A DNA stretch of 64,000 bases from Phycisphaerae bacterium (lineage in GTDB: Bacteria > Planctomycetota > Phycisphaerae > Phycisphaerales > UBA1924), in contig JAUIHS010000012.1 in NCBI GenBank assembly GCA_030432255.1, positions 1-64,000 on the forward strand, read 5' to 3'. Below the pieces are notes generated by a model that ran no database searches, was not told the DNA's origin, and worked only from the letters and a program-made list of their open reading frames with translations. Positions 17,418 through 26,201 of the stretch are shown piece by piece. The position numbers and the translations under genes were made by a program. Positions within the stretch are counted from its first letter, which is position 1. Every line of letters begins with the position of its first letter.

Positions 17418-20167
17418 CGCTCGAATGCACGAGCGCGATCGGCTTGACCAGACTCCTCGTAGAGCCGGCGCAGAGCATCGATGGACGCCTGTGCTGCTGG
17501 TTCGTCGAGGCTGATGGTGCCGCGGAATGTGGCGAAGGCATCAAGCAGATACCGTTCAGCCTGAGCGTAATCCTGCTGGCTCAGCAGAAACTCGCCGTAC
17601 TCCGTCTTGAGAACCCCGATGCGCGTGGAACCGACCGGAAAGACCTGGGCGGCGGCGCCGAGAAGCCGCTGATAGATCTCAGCCGCGGCATCGGGCCGAT
17701 CGTCTGCGTCCAGCAGCCGAGCGTACTCAGACATCGCTGCAACAGCACGAGCCTGGCCCACTTCGCCGGAGTCCGTCCACTGACGAATTGCCGCCAGATA
17801 GTGCTCCTCCGCTTCCTGGGGCTTATCCTGTCGAACGAGGACTCGCGCCAGATCACAGTGGGCGGCCAGCGTATCGGTGTGGTCGGGCCCCAGGGCCTCG
17901 ATGCTCCGGTCGAGGACGCGGCGGAATATCGTGGCGGCAGAGTCAAGCTCTCCGGACTGGAAGCGGATGTCGGCGAGCTGCCGCTGCGCATCCAGCGAGG
18001 TGCGCTCGTCCTCTGCACCCGTGGTCGGAGAAGCGAGGTAGAGTTCGAGGAACGGCTCGGCTTCTGAGACCAGTCCCTGCTCGAGGAGCACCTGAGCGAG
18101 GAGCCGCAGAGCATGTCTTGTTTCGGGATGCTCCGCACCGAGGGCTGAGCGACGTGCGCCGAATGCCTCACGAAGAAAGTCCTCGGATGCATTGAGATCA
18201 CTGTTCTCGAAGCTGGCCCGCGCAAGCAGGTACAGGGCGTCGGCAGTCACCGGATGTGACCGGCCAAGGACACGATTTGCCCGACCATAAGCAAGCCAGA
18301 GGCGCTCCTGTGCCAGGACGGGATTGACATCCCCCTCAAGAGCGATGTGGCCAAGTTCAATCAGCGCCTCGATGGTCAGGGGATCAAGGTCTCCGTAGGC
18401 CCGGATCTGCCGATCGTAGACATCGTTGGCAAGCGCGGAAGCAGGACCCGGGTGCCCCTCCACGAGCAGGGCACGGGCCATGTCCAGCCGGATGCCATTG
18501 CAGACCCGGCTGTCATCGCCGTGCGCGAACACGGCGTACTGAAGTGCTTCTTCCAGCAGGCGGTATCCCACGGTCGGGGCGCCCGCTGAGACCTTGATTC
18601 GACCCAGCAGGGCGAGCGTTTCGACCGTGTCCGCATGATCCGAGCCAAGTGAATCGCGCTGCAACTCAAGGACATCACTCGCCAGGCTCTCCGCCTCGCC
18701 GAGTTCGAACGTCTCAAAGAGGAAGGTCGCGAATGCACTCCGAGCCAGCAGATACGTCGGGTCGCGCTCCGGCAGCAGCGCTGCACCGATTCGCAGGGCC
18801 TCGCGCAGATGCAGTTCGGCATCCTCGAAGTCACCGAGCGCGAGGTACACGCGACCAAGCGTCGTGCGCATGGCCAGTTCGATGCGTGGATGATCGACCA
18901 GCGGTGAAGAGAGAATGGCGTCTGACTTGTTCAAGGCATCAACGACTCTTGCGTCCCGCCCTCCGTTGATCGGATCAGCGCTCTCGATCAGTTCGGTCAG
19001 AATGAGTGACACTGCCCGCATGGCATCGGCCTGGACCTCCGCGGCCTCTTCCTGGCTGCGGGCATCCGCACGAGCTTCGAGTGTCTTGGCGAAGAGCCAG
19101 GTGGCGATCACGAGGCCGGCTCCGATCCCCAGCATGGCGACGACCAGTCCAGCCGCCATCGCCTTGTTCCGCTTGGCATACTTGCGGAGCGCATAAAGAG
19201 CAGAGTTGGGCCTAGCCAGGATCGGCTGATCCCCGAGATACCGATCGATGTCCGCTGCGAGGGTGCCGGCGGACTGGTATCGCCGGTCCGGGTCCTTTTC
19301 AAGGACCTTCAGCAGGATCGTTTCGATATCACCGGCAAGTTCCCGTCGAATGGTCGAGGGCGGAACCGGGTCCTGCTCCTGCAGGCGCCGCGCCGCCGCC
19401 GGAATTCCGAGGCCTTCCAGGTCGTAGGGCAGCCGTGTCGTCAGAAGTTCGTAGAGAACGACGCCGAGGCTGTAGACATCCGAGCGCGTGTCGAGGGCAT
19501 CCGTTCCGCTCAGGCATCGTTCCGGACTCATGTAGGCGAGTGTGCCGAGCAGTTGGCCGGTCCGGGTGGCCACGGCGGAGGCATCTGAAGTCTCAGTATC
19601 CGTAGTCCGCGCCACACCGAAGTCCAGGATGCGGGGTGCACCGTCTCGATCGACGAGGATATTGCTCGGTTTCAGGTCACGGTGGATGATGCCCCGGCGG
19701 TGTGCATACTCGACCGCGCGGCAGATCGAGACGAAGAGCGACAGTCTCTCGCGGACGCCGAGCTGGTTCGCCTCAGCATACTCCGTCAGGGGTGGGCCCT
19801 CGACGAGCTCCATCGCAAAGTAAGGCTGCGGACCAACGGGACCATCCTGCGCACCGGCCTCGTAAATCTGCGCAATGCCCTGATGGTGCAATCGCGCCAG
19901 CATGCGGACTTCGTGCTCGAACCGACGCAGGGCACCGGTTGACACGATGTTGGTTCGCATCAGTTTCAGGGCGACCTGCCGCCCGGTGGTGCGTTGAGTG
20001 GCCTCGAAGACCATCCCCATCCCGCCGGTGCCCAGCAGACGAACGATGTCGTAGCCGCCAATCGAGTCCGGAATCGACCCGGAGGAGGCGACGCCTTCGA
20101 AACCGTGGCCGTCCTCGTCCAGGAACGAGGAAAGAAGTGAGCGGGCCTGGTCGGGATTCAAGGTCAT
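17399..20167 (-). CDS. Membrane Ser/Thr protein kinase with long TPR ectodomain
   Basis: A 922-residue kinase when started at the ATG at 20167; a GTG at 20206 would add 13 residues. The kinase domain has LLGTGGMGMVFEATQ near residue 43, VALKLMR, HRDLKPSNILVD near 160 and DFGVARTTD near 181, so it should be active. One membrane segment lies at about 335-360 (MAAGLVVAMLGIGAGLVIAT). The rest, about 550 residues, is a series of TPR-like repeats of roughly 42 residues (for example HPVTADALYLLARASFENSD and HPETRHALRLLAQVLLEQGL). It is divergent from the sigma gene at 20258 with only about 90 nt between the starts. Confidence 0.92.
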   Translation of the reverse strand: MTLNPDQARSLLSSFLDEDGHGFEGVASSGSIPDSIGGYDIVRLLGTGGMGMVFEATQRTTGRQVALKLMRTNIVSTGALRRFEHEVRMLARLHHQGIAQIYEAGAQDGPVGPQPYFAMELVEGPPLTEYAEANQLGVRERLSLFVSICRAVEYAHRRGIIHRDLKPSNILVDRDGAPRILDFGVARTTDTETSDASAVATRTGQLLGTLAYMSPERCLSGTDALDTRSDVYSLGVVLYELLTTRLPYDLEGLGIPAAARRLQEQDPVPPSTIRRELAGDIETILLKVLEKDPDRRYQSAGTLAADIDRYLGDQPILARPNSALYALRKYAKRNKAMAAGLVVAMLGIGAGLVIATWLFAKTLEARADARSQEEAAEVQADAMRAVSLILTELIESADPINGGRDARVVDALNKSDAILSSPLVDHPRIELAMRTTLGRVYLALGDFEDAELHLREALRIGAALLPERDPTYLLARSAFATFLFETFELGEAESLASDVLELQRDSLGSDHADTVETLALLGRIKVSAGAPTVGYRLLEEALQYAVFAHGDDSRVCNGIRLDMARALLVEGHPGPASALANDVYDRQIRAYGDLDPLTIEALIELGHIALEGDVNPVLAQERLWLAYGRANRVLGRSHPVTADALYLLARASFENSDLNASEDFLREAFGARRSALGAEHPETRHALRLLAQVLLEQGLVSEAEPFLELYLASPTTGAEDERTSLDAQRQLADIRFQSGELDSAATIFRRVLDRSIEALGPDHTDTLAAHCDLARVLVRQDKPQEAEEHYLAAIRQWTDSGEVGQARAVAAMSEYARLLDADDRPDAAAEIYQRLLGAAAQVFPVGSTRIGVLKTEYGEFLLSQQDYAQAERYLLDAFATFRGTISLDEPAAQASIDALRRLYEESGQADRARAFERQVSEG

Positions 20168-20257
20168 GGTCTTCGTTAGGATACGCCGACGCGAGCCGTG
20201 CGACACGCATGATATGCTGAGTTCTTCCGTACCCCATTCGCCTCGCAGAGGAACGAG

Positions 20258-20983
20258 ATGACGCAGTCCTCCGGTCAGGATGCATTCCGCGAGACCCGCT
20301 GGTCACTGGTTGTGCAGGCCAGGGACAGCCGCGAACATCTCGAAGAACTCCTTCGTCTCTACTGGCCACCCGTCTTTTCCTACGTGCGGGCGCGGGGGCG
20401 AAGCGTGCACGATGCGGCGGACATCACCCAGGCCTTCCTCACCCACGTCCTTCTCGGACGCGATCTCGTTGAGGCTGCCGACCCGGAACGGGGACGCTTC
20501 CGCGCGTTCCTCAAGACGGCGCTCCAGCGGTTCCTGATCGACGAGCATCGACGCGAGCACGGACGAAGCGGTGAGCGGGCGGTTACCTTCCTGCCGAACC
20601 TGGAGGCTCTTGCCGAGGCCGTTTCCGGCAACGAGTCCAAGGACCCGACTGAGGCCTTTGATCGGCAGTGGGCGACGACCGTCCTGAACACCGCCCTCGA
20701 GCGCGTTGAAGAGGACATGCGGCGACGCGGCCGAGAGACCGACTGGAATGCCTTTGACCTCCGAGTGCTCTCACCCGTCAAGCGAGGTGATTCACCCCCG
20801 TCGCTCGAGCAGATCAGCGCTGCCGTCGGGGAGGCGGACAAGGCACGTCTCTCTCGGATGATCCACGGAGTTCGCCAGGCCCTGCGACTCGCGATGCGCG
20901 ATGTTGTCGCTGAAACGGTCACGTCGGCCGACGAAATCGAACCGGAGTTGCACGACGTCATGGCAGCGCTCGGGCTGGCGTGA
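20258..20983 (+). CDS. ECF-type sigma factor, divergent from a receptor kinase
   Basis: A 241-residue sigma-70 family protein. Region 2 is seen as HLEELLRLYWPPVFSYVRAR, DAADITQAFLTHVLL, then RFRAFLKTALQRFLIDEHRR; region 4 lies in the C-terminal part (SLEQISAAVGEADKARLSRM, then IHGVRQALRLAMRD). The opening FRETRWSLVVQARDS is typical of a planctomycete subgroup of these factors. The start has AGAGGAACGAG just upstream. It is transcribed divergently from a TPR kinase gene and ends 2 nt before the stop of the convergent gspE. A common signalling unit with the kinase is likely but not shown. Confidence 0.88.
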   Translation: MTQSSGQDAFRETRWSLVVQARDSREHLEELLRLYWPPVFSYVRARGRSVHDAADITQAFLTHVLLGRDLVEAADPERGRFRAFLKTALQRFLIDEHRREHGRSGERAVTFLPNLEALAEAVSGNESKDPTEAFDRQWATTVLNTALERVEEDMRRRGRETDWNAFDLRVLSPVKRGDSPPSLEQISAAVGEADKARLSRMIHGVRQALRLAMRDVVAETVTSADEIEPELHDVMAALGLA

Positions 20984-20985
20984 TG

Positions 20986-22671
20986 TCAGGTGCGGGTCAC
21001 ACGCATCACTTCGCTGATCGTGGTCATACCCAACCCGGCCTTCGCATAACCGTCTTCCTTCATCTGCCACATGTGGCCATCCGCGCGGGCCTTGCCCGCA
21101 ATGGCGGAACTGTTGGCGTGCTGCATGACAAGCTGCCGCGTGTCTTCAGTGACCCGCAACAATTCGTAGATGCCGATTCGGCCCCGGAAGCCGGTGTTGA
21201 GGCACGCGCGGCAGCCGCGGCCGATGCGAAGATGCTCACCTCGCTCCTCGGGAAAGTCCGCGGGGAGGTCGCCGGCGACCGGGCGGAAGGGCTGCGAGCA
21301 CTCGCGGCAGATGCGTCGGACCAGTCGCTGAGCAAGGACGCCTTCGATGGATGATGCCACGAGGAAGGGTTCCACGCCCATGTCCAGGAGTCGGGGCAAT
21401 GCTCCGGCGGCATCGTTGGTGTGCAGCGTCGAGAAGACGAGATGGCCAGTCAGCGAAGCCTGGATCGCGGCTTCGGCGGTCTCCTTGTCTCGAATCTCAC
21501 CGATCATGACCACGTCGGGATCATGACGCAGGATCGACCGGAGACCAGCAGCGAAGTCGAGTCCGACCTTGTGGTTCACCTGGATCTGGTTGATGCCGCC
21601 GATGTGGTATTCAACCGGGTCTTCGACCGTAATGACCTTGATCTCATCCGAGACGATCCGGTTGAGAGATGCGTACAGCGTGGTCGACTTACCCGAGCCC
21701 GTCGGACCGGTCACAAGCAGGATGCCGTGGGGCTGCTCGATGAGCGAATCCCACACGGTCTGGATTGCGTCCGGCATGCCAAGGTCTTCGAGACCCATGA
21801 GGACGGCCGACTTGTTCAGAATACGAAGTACGATGCCTTCACCGAAGAGCATCGGGATAACGCTTACACGCAGATCGAATGACGCACCGCGATGACGAAG
21901 GGTGATTCTGCCGTCCTGTGGTCGACGCTTCTCCGCGATGTTCAGGTTGGCCATGATCTTGATTCGGCTGACGATGGCGTTGCCGAAGCGGTGAATCGTG
22001 GGCGGCAACGTGGCCTTCTGGAGCACGCCGTCGATTCGGTAGCGAACAATCAACTGGTGCTCGTACGGCTCCATGTGCACATCGGTCGCGCGATTGGTGA
22101 TGGCCTCCACCAGCAGGTCGTTCACCAGGCGGATGACACTGGCTTCCTGCGCAGCGTCCATCTCCTCGTCTGCCGACGGTGTTGCAGCATCCAGGTCCTG
22201 CTCGCCGGCACGCTGACTCATGGCATCAAGCGTGTCGCCCGCCACGCCGAAGTGCCTGCGAATGAACGAATGCAGTTCTTCTTCCTCAGCGAGGACCAGT
22301 TCGATCTCGCAGCCGGTCAGGAGGCGCAGTTCGTCGAATACGGTGATCTCGAAGGGATCCGAGGTGGCGACCCGCAGAGACGGATGCCCGTTGTTTGTCG
22401 TCCTCGCGATTGGAACGCAGTTCTGCTTGAAGACAACCTGGGCGGGAATCAGTTCGAGGACATCCGGTTGAACGGTGAGCGCGGACAGGTCCACGATCGG
22501 CATGCTGAACTGCTCGGAAATGGCGCGGGTGACGTCCCGGGGGCTGATCATGCCGAGGCGAACCAGCGCGCGATCCAGGCGCTCGCCTGTCGACTTCTGC
22601 TCCGACAGCGCCAACTCCAGTTGCTCATCTGTGATGAGCTTGTGCTCAAGTAGGATCGTGGCAATTCCCAT
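20986..22671 (-). CDS. gspE: GspE/PilB-type secretion or pilus assembly ATPase
   Basis: A 561-residue hexameric ATPase that powers pseudopilus or pilus assembly from the cytoplasmic side. Residues 1-150 form the MshEN/GspE N-terminal region (GIATILLEHKLITDEQLELA). The motor has Asp-box residues in ATDVHMEPYEHQ, Walker A GPTGSGKSTTLYASL near 320, GEIRDKETAEAAIQ near 388 and the His-box FSTLHTNDA. A four-cysteine zinc site (CRECSQPF then CRACLNTGFRGR) lies near 454-497, as in GspE and PilB. It is encoded on the strand opposite to gspF-M but within 1.5 kb of them, so the locus is split by one unrelated gene. The C-terminus KAGLGMTTISEVMRVT is standard for the family. Confidence 0.95.
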   Translation of the reverse strand: MGIATILLEHKLITDEQLELALSEQKSTGERLDRALVRLGMISPRDVTRAISEQFSMPIVDLSALTVQPDVLELIPAQVVFKQNCVPIARTTNNGHPSLRVATSDPFEITVFDELRLLTGCEIELVLAEEEELHSFIRRHFGVAGDTLDAMSQRAGEQDLDAATPSADEEMDAAQEASVIRLVNDLLVEAITNRATDVHMEPYEHQLIVRYRIDGVLQKATLPPTIHRFGNAIVSRIKIMANLNIAEKRRPQDGRITLRHRGASFDLRVSVIPMLFGEGIVLRILNKSAVLMGLEDLGMPDAIQTVWDSLIEQPHGILLVTGPTGSGKSTTLYASLNRIVSDEIKVITVEDPVEYHIGGINQIQVNHKVGLDFAAGLRSILRHDPDVVMIGEIRDKETAEAAIQASLTGHLVFSTLHTNDAAGALPRLLDMGVEPFLVASSIEGVLAQRLVRRICRECSQPFRPVAGDLPADFPEERGEHLRIGRGCRACLNTGFRGRIGIYELLRVTEDTRQLVMQHANSSAIAGKARADGHMWQMKEDGYAKAGLGMTTISEVMRVTRT

Positions 22672-22742
22672 ACGGCTGGTCTCAGTGTATCAGTCGGCCG
22701 GGACGACACCTACACAACAGTCCGTATCAACCGACAGTACCG

Positions 22743-23543
22743 TTATCGGGCAGGATATTCGCACGACGTCCGATCGGTCTCCCAGACCCGGACCGACAGC
22801 AGTTCCACCCCGGGAGTCCCATCCAACGAACCACGGAGACGCTCGAAGCACAGACGAGCAATGTGCTCCACCGACGGAATGACGCCACCCCGGTCAGGGT
22901 CGAATTCGGGGACGTCCGTGTTCAGGTGGCGGTGGTCCAGCCACTGGATGACACGTGCGTCGACGATCTCCTCGAGCGCAGCGGCCGTCAGCACCGGGCC
23001 CTTGCCGCTCCGATCAACCGGAACCCGTACCGATGGTTCAAAGCGGTAGTTATGCCCGTGTCCGGCCGGGTTATTGCACTTTCCAAAGAACGCCCTGTTC
23101 TCGTCGTCCGTGAGCTGCGGAGCATGGAGGCGATGGGACGCCGCGAACTCAAACTGTTGCCGCAGGATGACCGTGTCTTGAGTATCTGTCTGCATCGCAA
23201 TTGACCAGGTGGGGGAAAGGTGAAGCCTCAACTGGCGAAGTCCGGGCAGGTGAGGCGAAAGCGCGGTGATGAGTGGGAAGAGCGTGGCCGAGGGGTCGCT
23301 GTGGGGGCGGTCGCGGCACACCTCCTCGATCATCGGAATTGCATACGTACGGACGGCCTCATCGATGACCTTGATGTTCAGCAGGTAGCCAGTGGTCTCG
23401 TCAGGCTCGCCGCGGCAGTCGACATCCAGTTCGTAGTAGCGCCCGAACCCCACCATCGCAGGGATCCCCCCGGCACCATTCCGACCGGCACGTTCTGCAC
23501 CCGGATTGATGTTGAACCGTACGGTTCGCCGAAGGGACAGCAT
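22743..23543 (-). CDS. Two-domain 6-pyruvoyl-tetrahydropterin synthase/QueD-like protein
   Basis: A 266-residue protein. The C-terminal half is a complete PTPS/QueD domain: FAASHRLH, FGKCNNPAGHGHNY (catalytic Cys and zinc His residues), WLDHRHLN, PSVEHIA and VRVWETDRTSCEY. In queuosine synthesis this enzyme converts dihydroneopterin triphosphate to 6-carboxytetrahydropterin. The N-terminal half (about 1-120) looks like a degenerate second copy: FGRYYELDVDCRGEPDETTG corresponds to HGHNYRFE and what follows, but it lacks the HGH zinc ligands and the cysteine. Single-domain family members are about 120-150 residues, so this is a fused duplication. It lies between gspE and gspF with no evident functional link; no other queuosine gene is visible. 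Confidence 0.88.
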   Translation of the reverse strand: MLSLRRTVRFNINPGAERAGRNGAGGIPAMVGFGRYYELDVDCRGEPDETTGYLLNIKVIDEAVRTYAIPMIEEVCRDRPHSDPSATLFPLITALSPHLPGLRQLRLHLSPTWSIAMQTDTQDTVILRQQFEFAASHRLHAPQLTDDENRAFFGKCNNPAGHGHNYRFEPSVRVPVDRSGKGPVLTAAALEEIVDARVIQWLDHRHLNTDVPEFDPDRGGVIPSVEHIARLCFERLRGSLDGTPGVELLSVRVWETDRTSCEYPAR

Positions 23544-23596
23544 GGCAAGAGTGTAGGGCGTTGTCTGCGGCGGGGCTCTCAGCGTATGGTGAAGTC

Positions 23597-24805
23597 GTGA
23601 ATGTCTATCGGTACACAGCGGTTTCCGGCACGGGCGAGCGCTCTGTCGGTGTCGTCAACGGTGCCGATGAACAGACGGCGCTCGCGGAACTCGAACGGCG
23701 CCGGCTGACCCCCATCAGCCTGGAACTCGATCGCAAGGCGACTCAGGCGGCATCCTCCGGGTCCGGCTCGGGCCGCCTGCGTGTCCGTGCCGGGCGGCTC
23801 GGCGAAGCGTACGTTCAGATCAGCGAACTGCTCCAGGCCGGCGTCCCGCTGCTGCGAACCCTCCGCTTGATCGGGGGACGGAAATCGAATCCGAAGATGG
23901 CGCAGGCCTTTGAAGAACTCGCGGATGCGGTCGAGGATGGTGAGGCACTGCACGACGCGATGGCGCGCAGACCAGGTGTCTTCAAGCCTGTCCACGTGGC
24001 CGTCATCCGGGCCGGTGAGCGGGGCGGGTTTCTTGAGTCGTCCTTCAGACAGGTCGGCGAGTTCGTCACCGGGCAGGCTGAATTGCGGCAGTCATTGATC
24101 GACCACATGATCTATCCGCTGGTGATTCTGAACGTCCTGGTGGTCGGACTGATCCTGATGTTCACCGTGTACATCCCGCAGTTCCGTGATCTCTTCATCG
24201 ACATCGAACTCCCGGCGCCGACCCTGATCGCCTTCGCAATCAGTACGGCGATGACCGAGTATGGGATGGCGACATTCATAGGTCTGGCGATCACCGCCGT
24301 CATCCTCTGGCGGGTGCTGAGGGATGAACGGGTTCGAACCTGGCGCGACGCCATGCTGCTGCGGACACCCCTGCTCGGTGCCGTGTCCCGGAGCCTCGCC
24401 GTCGCTCGCTTCTGTCGGGTCCTCGGTACCCTGCTGGGGAACGGCGTCGGGCTCATCGCCGCATTGGAGATCGCCCGTGACGCGGTCGGCTTCAGGACCC
24501 TCGCGGCCACGGTTGACGAAGCCACAGAAGCGGTTCGGGCTGGCGAGGCACTGGCCGACCCGCTGCAGGCGAGTGGCGTCTTCGATGATGAGATCATTGA
24601 GATGATCAGGATGGGGGAATCGGCAAACAACCTCGATGCGGTGCTCGTGAGGGTCGCCGAGGCCCAGGAGCGTCAGGTGGCCCGGAAGCTGGGGCGTCTG
24701 ATGAAGCTGGTGGAGCCGATGATGATCCTCCTGCTTGCTGTCGCCGTCCTGTTTGTGGCTCTGGCGCTGATTCTGCCGATGCTTCAGTTGACCAGTCGGC
24801 TGTAA
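23597..24805 (+). CDS. gspF: GspF/PilC-type inner membrane platform protein
   Basis: About 402 residues. It opens with MNVYRYTAVSGTGERSVGVV, typical of the family, and has two copies of the T2SSF domain: LQAGVPLLRTLRLIGGRKSN near 80-100 and LGNGVGLIAALEIARDAVGF near 280-300. Three membrane segments are seen (about 172-192, 222-240 and 375-400). GspF forms the inner-membrane platform that couples the ATPase to pseudopilus growth. The start is GTG at 23597; a TTG 12 codons upstream would add residues outside the family pattern. It is the first gene of the plus-strand secretion run, divergent from the PTPS gene. Confidence 0.93.
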   Translation: MNVYRYTAVSGTGERSVGVVNGADEQTALAELERRRLTPISLELDRKATQAASSGSGSGRLRVRAGRLGEAYVQISELLQAGVPLLRTLRLIGGRKSNPKMAQAFEELADAVEDGEALHDAMARRPGVFKPVHVAVIRAGERGGFLESSFRQVGEFVTGQAELRQSLIDHMIYPLVILNVLVVGLILMFTVYIPQFRDLFIDIELPAPTLIAFAISTAMTEYGMATFIGLAITAVILWRVLRDERVRTWRDAMLLRTPLLGAVSRSLAVARFCRVLGTLLGNGVGLIAALEIARDAVGFRTLAATVDEATEAVRAGEALADPLQASGVFDDEIIEMIRMGESANNLDAVLVRVAEAQERQVARKLGRLMKLVEPMMILLLAVAVLFVALALILPMLQLTSRL

Positions 24806-24846
24806 TCGGTCGGTCTGTGGGCCTTGGTGGTCGGTCAAGAGGTGAG

Positions 24847-24885
24847 ACCGCGCGTAATCTGCGCGGTACACTCTGACATTGTCAG
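24847..24885 (+). other. Two hairpins between gspF and gspG
   Basis: ACCGCGC (24847-24853) pairs with GCGCGGT (24861-24867) around a 7-nt loop, and CTGACA (24873-24878) pairs with TGTCAG (24880-24885) around one base. Neither is followed by a T-run, so these are not classical terminators. They lie in the only sizeable gap of the operon (155 nt) just upstream of the major pseudopilin gene. They may separate gspG expression from gspF by RNA processing, attenuation or an operator. I see no convincing promoter in the gap. Confidence 0.35.
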
Positions 24886-24960
24886 GAGCCTGTGTTCTGT
24901 TTGTCATCTGGAAGCAAGAGACCAATCCGGCCTGATCGGGGCCCGTAAGGAAGGATCAAG

Positions 24961-25428
24961 ATGAAGCGTGCCCATATGCGGAAGGGATTCACCATCATCG
25001 AAGTCATGGTCGTTCTGGCCATCATCGCCATCCTGCTGGGACTGGTGGCCTGGAACGTGGTCGGCAAGACCGATGACGCCAAGGTCACCGCGGCGAAGAT
25101 GGAACTTGATCGTCTTCAGACGGCTCTCGATGACTTCAAGCTGACCATCGGTCGCTACCCGTCGGACGAGGAAGGTCTGGAGGTCCTCTGGTCGAATGAT
25201 GCGCTCTCGTCGGAGGACGAGGCGGAAGAGGACAAGTGGCAGAAGTTCCTGAAGAAGCCCTCTCCCAACGATGTCTGGGGCAACCCCTGGGAGTACACGG
25301 TCGAGTCGGAACACGATGATCCGTACGACCTCTGGTCAGTCGGACCGGATGGAGAGCCCGACACCGAGGATGACATCGTTTCGTGGTACGACGAAGAAGA
25401 CGATTCCTACCTCCCCGCCGAGGACTGA
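24961..25428 (+). CDS. gspG: Major pseudopilin GspG
   Basis: A 155-residue type IV pilin-like protein. The leader and start of the helix, MRKGFTIIEVMVVLAIIAIL, contains the prepilin peptidase site (G/F with Glu at position 5). The C-terminal half has the GspG hallmarks DVWGNPWEY and DLWSVGPDGEPDTEDD, the latter matching the calcium-binding GxDGxxGxxDD-type loop of the major pseudopilin. This protein forms the bulk of the pseudopilus that pushes substrates through the secretin. The tail after the calcium loop is strikingly acidic (SWYDEEDDSYLPAED). AAGGAAGG lies upstream of the ATG. Confidence 0.96.
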   Translation: MKRAHMRKGFTIIEVMVVLAIIAILLGLVAWNVVGKTDDAKVTAAKMELDRLQTALDDFKLTIGRYPSDEEGLEVLWSNDALSSEDEAEEDKWQKFLKKPSPNDVWGNPWEYTVESEHDDPYDLWSVGPDGEPDTEDDIVSWYDEEDDSYLPAED

Positions 25429-25478
25429 TCGGCACTGCCGCGTTCGTCCCTCATAGCGAGTCGTACTGGAGGATCGGC

Positions 25479-26201
25479 GTGATTGAACGTCGAGGCTTCA
25501 CATTGGTTGAGACCCTCGTGGTCGTGGCGCTGCTTGCGGTCATCGCCGCCCTGGCAACCCCTGCCCTGCTTGGGCGCGGCCCGCAGGTTCGCTTTGCAAC
25601 CGCCGATGACCAGCTCCGCAGCGCGCTCACCATGGCACGGGCTCGCGCGATGGAGGATGGCCGGCCGGTGACCGTGTATGCGGAAGAGCGTGACGGCACC
25701 GTGCGCATCACGATGACGATGTCGTCAGACGATGATGCGGACCAACGCGAAACGGATTTCGACTGGTCGGATAGCGAGGAGGGTTTCGGTTCGATCATGG
25801 CTGAACCGGTGAGCGACGAGACTGCGACGCGACTCCTGACTTTCCTGCCCCGCGGCGTGCGGCTTGTGACCAGTGAGCAGTTCGAACTGGAACTCGAAGA
25901 TCTGACATTCGCGTTCGACGGGGACACCGTGCCCCTGACCGCTGACGACGATTATGGTCCTGATGAACGGGGCGATCCGCTCCTTGTCACCGTCTTTCTT
26001 CCCGACGGCTCGGCACCCCGCTCGCCCGCCCTCATGCTGATCAGCGAGCGCGGTGCGGCTGCTCGTCTTCAGATCAGTGCGTCCACCGGTATCACGCGGA
26101 TCGTGGCGGTTGACTCTGCCGACGAGCGCGAACTGGATGATCTCCCGACTTCCGAAGATCCGTTCGAGTCCGAACCTGAAGGAACGGAGATCGAGTCATG
26201 A
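25479..26201 (+). CDS. gspH: GspH-like minor pseudopilin
   Basis: A 240-residue protein starting at GTG 25479 with GGAGG 6 nt upstream. The leader RRGFTLVETLVVVALLAVIA is a class III prepilin signal, and the helix runs into the typical GspH/FimT pattern where AGATPALLGRG-like residues are followed by QLRSALTMARARAMEDGRPV. The rest is a beta-rich globular domain with acidic stretches (SSDDDADQRETDFDWSDSEE). Minor pseudopilins prime pseudopilus assembly at the tip. It is translationally coupled to the next gene (ATGA overlap). At 240 residues it is longer than the usual GspH (about 170-200). Confidence 0.82.
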   Translation: MIERRGFTLVETLVVVALLAVIAALATPALLGRGPQVRFATADDQLRSALTMARARAMEDGRPVTVYAEERDGTVRITMTMSSDDDADQRETDFDWSDSEEGFGSIMAEPVSDETATRLLTFLPRGVRLVTSEQFELELEDLTFAFDGDTVPLTADDDYGPDERGDPLLVTVFLPDGSAPRSPALMLISERGAAARLQISASTGITRIVAVDSADERELDDLPTSEDPFESEPEGTEIES

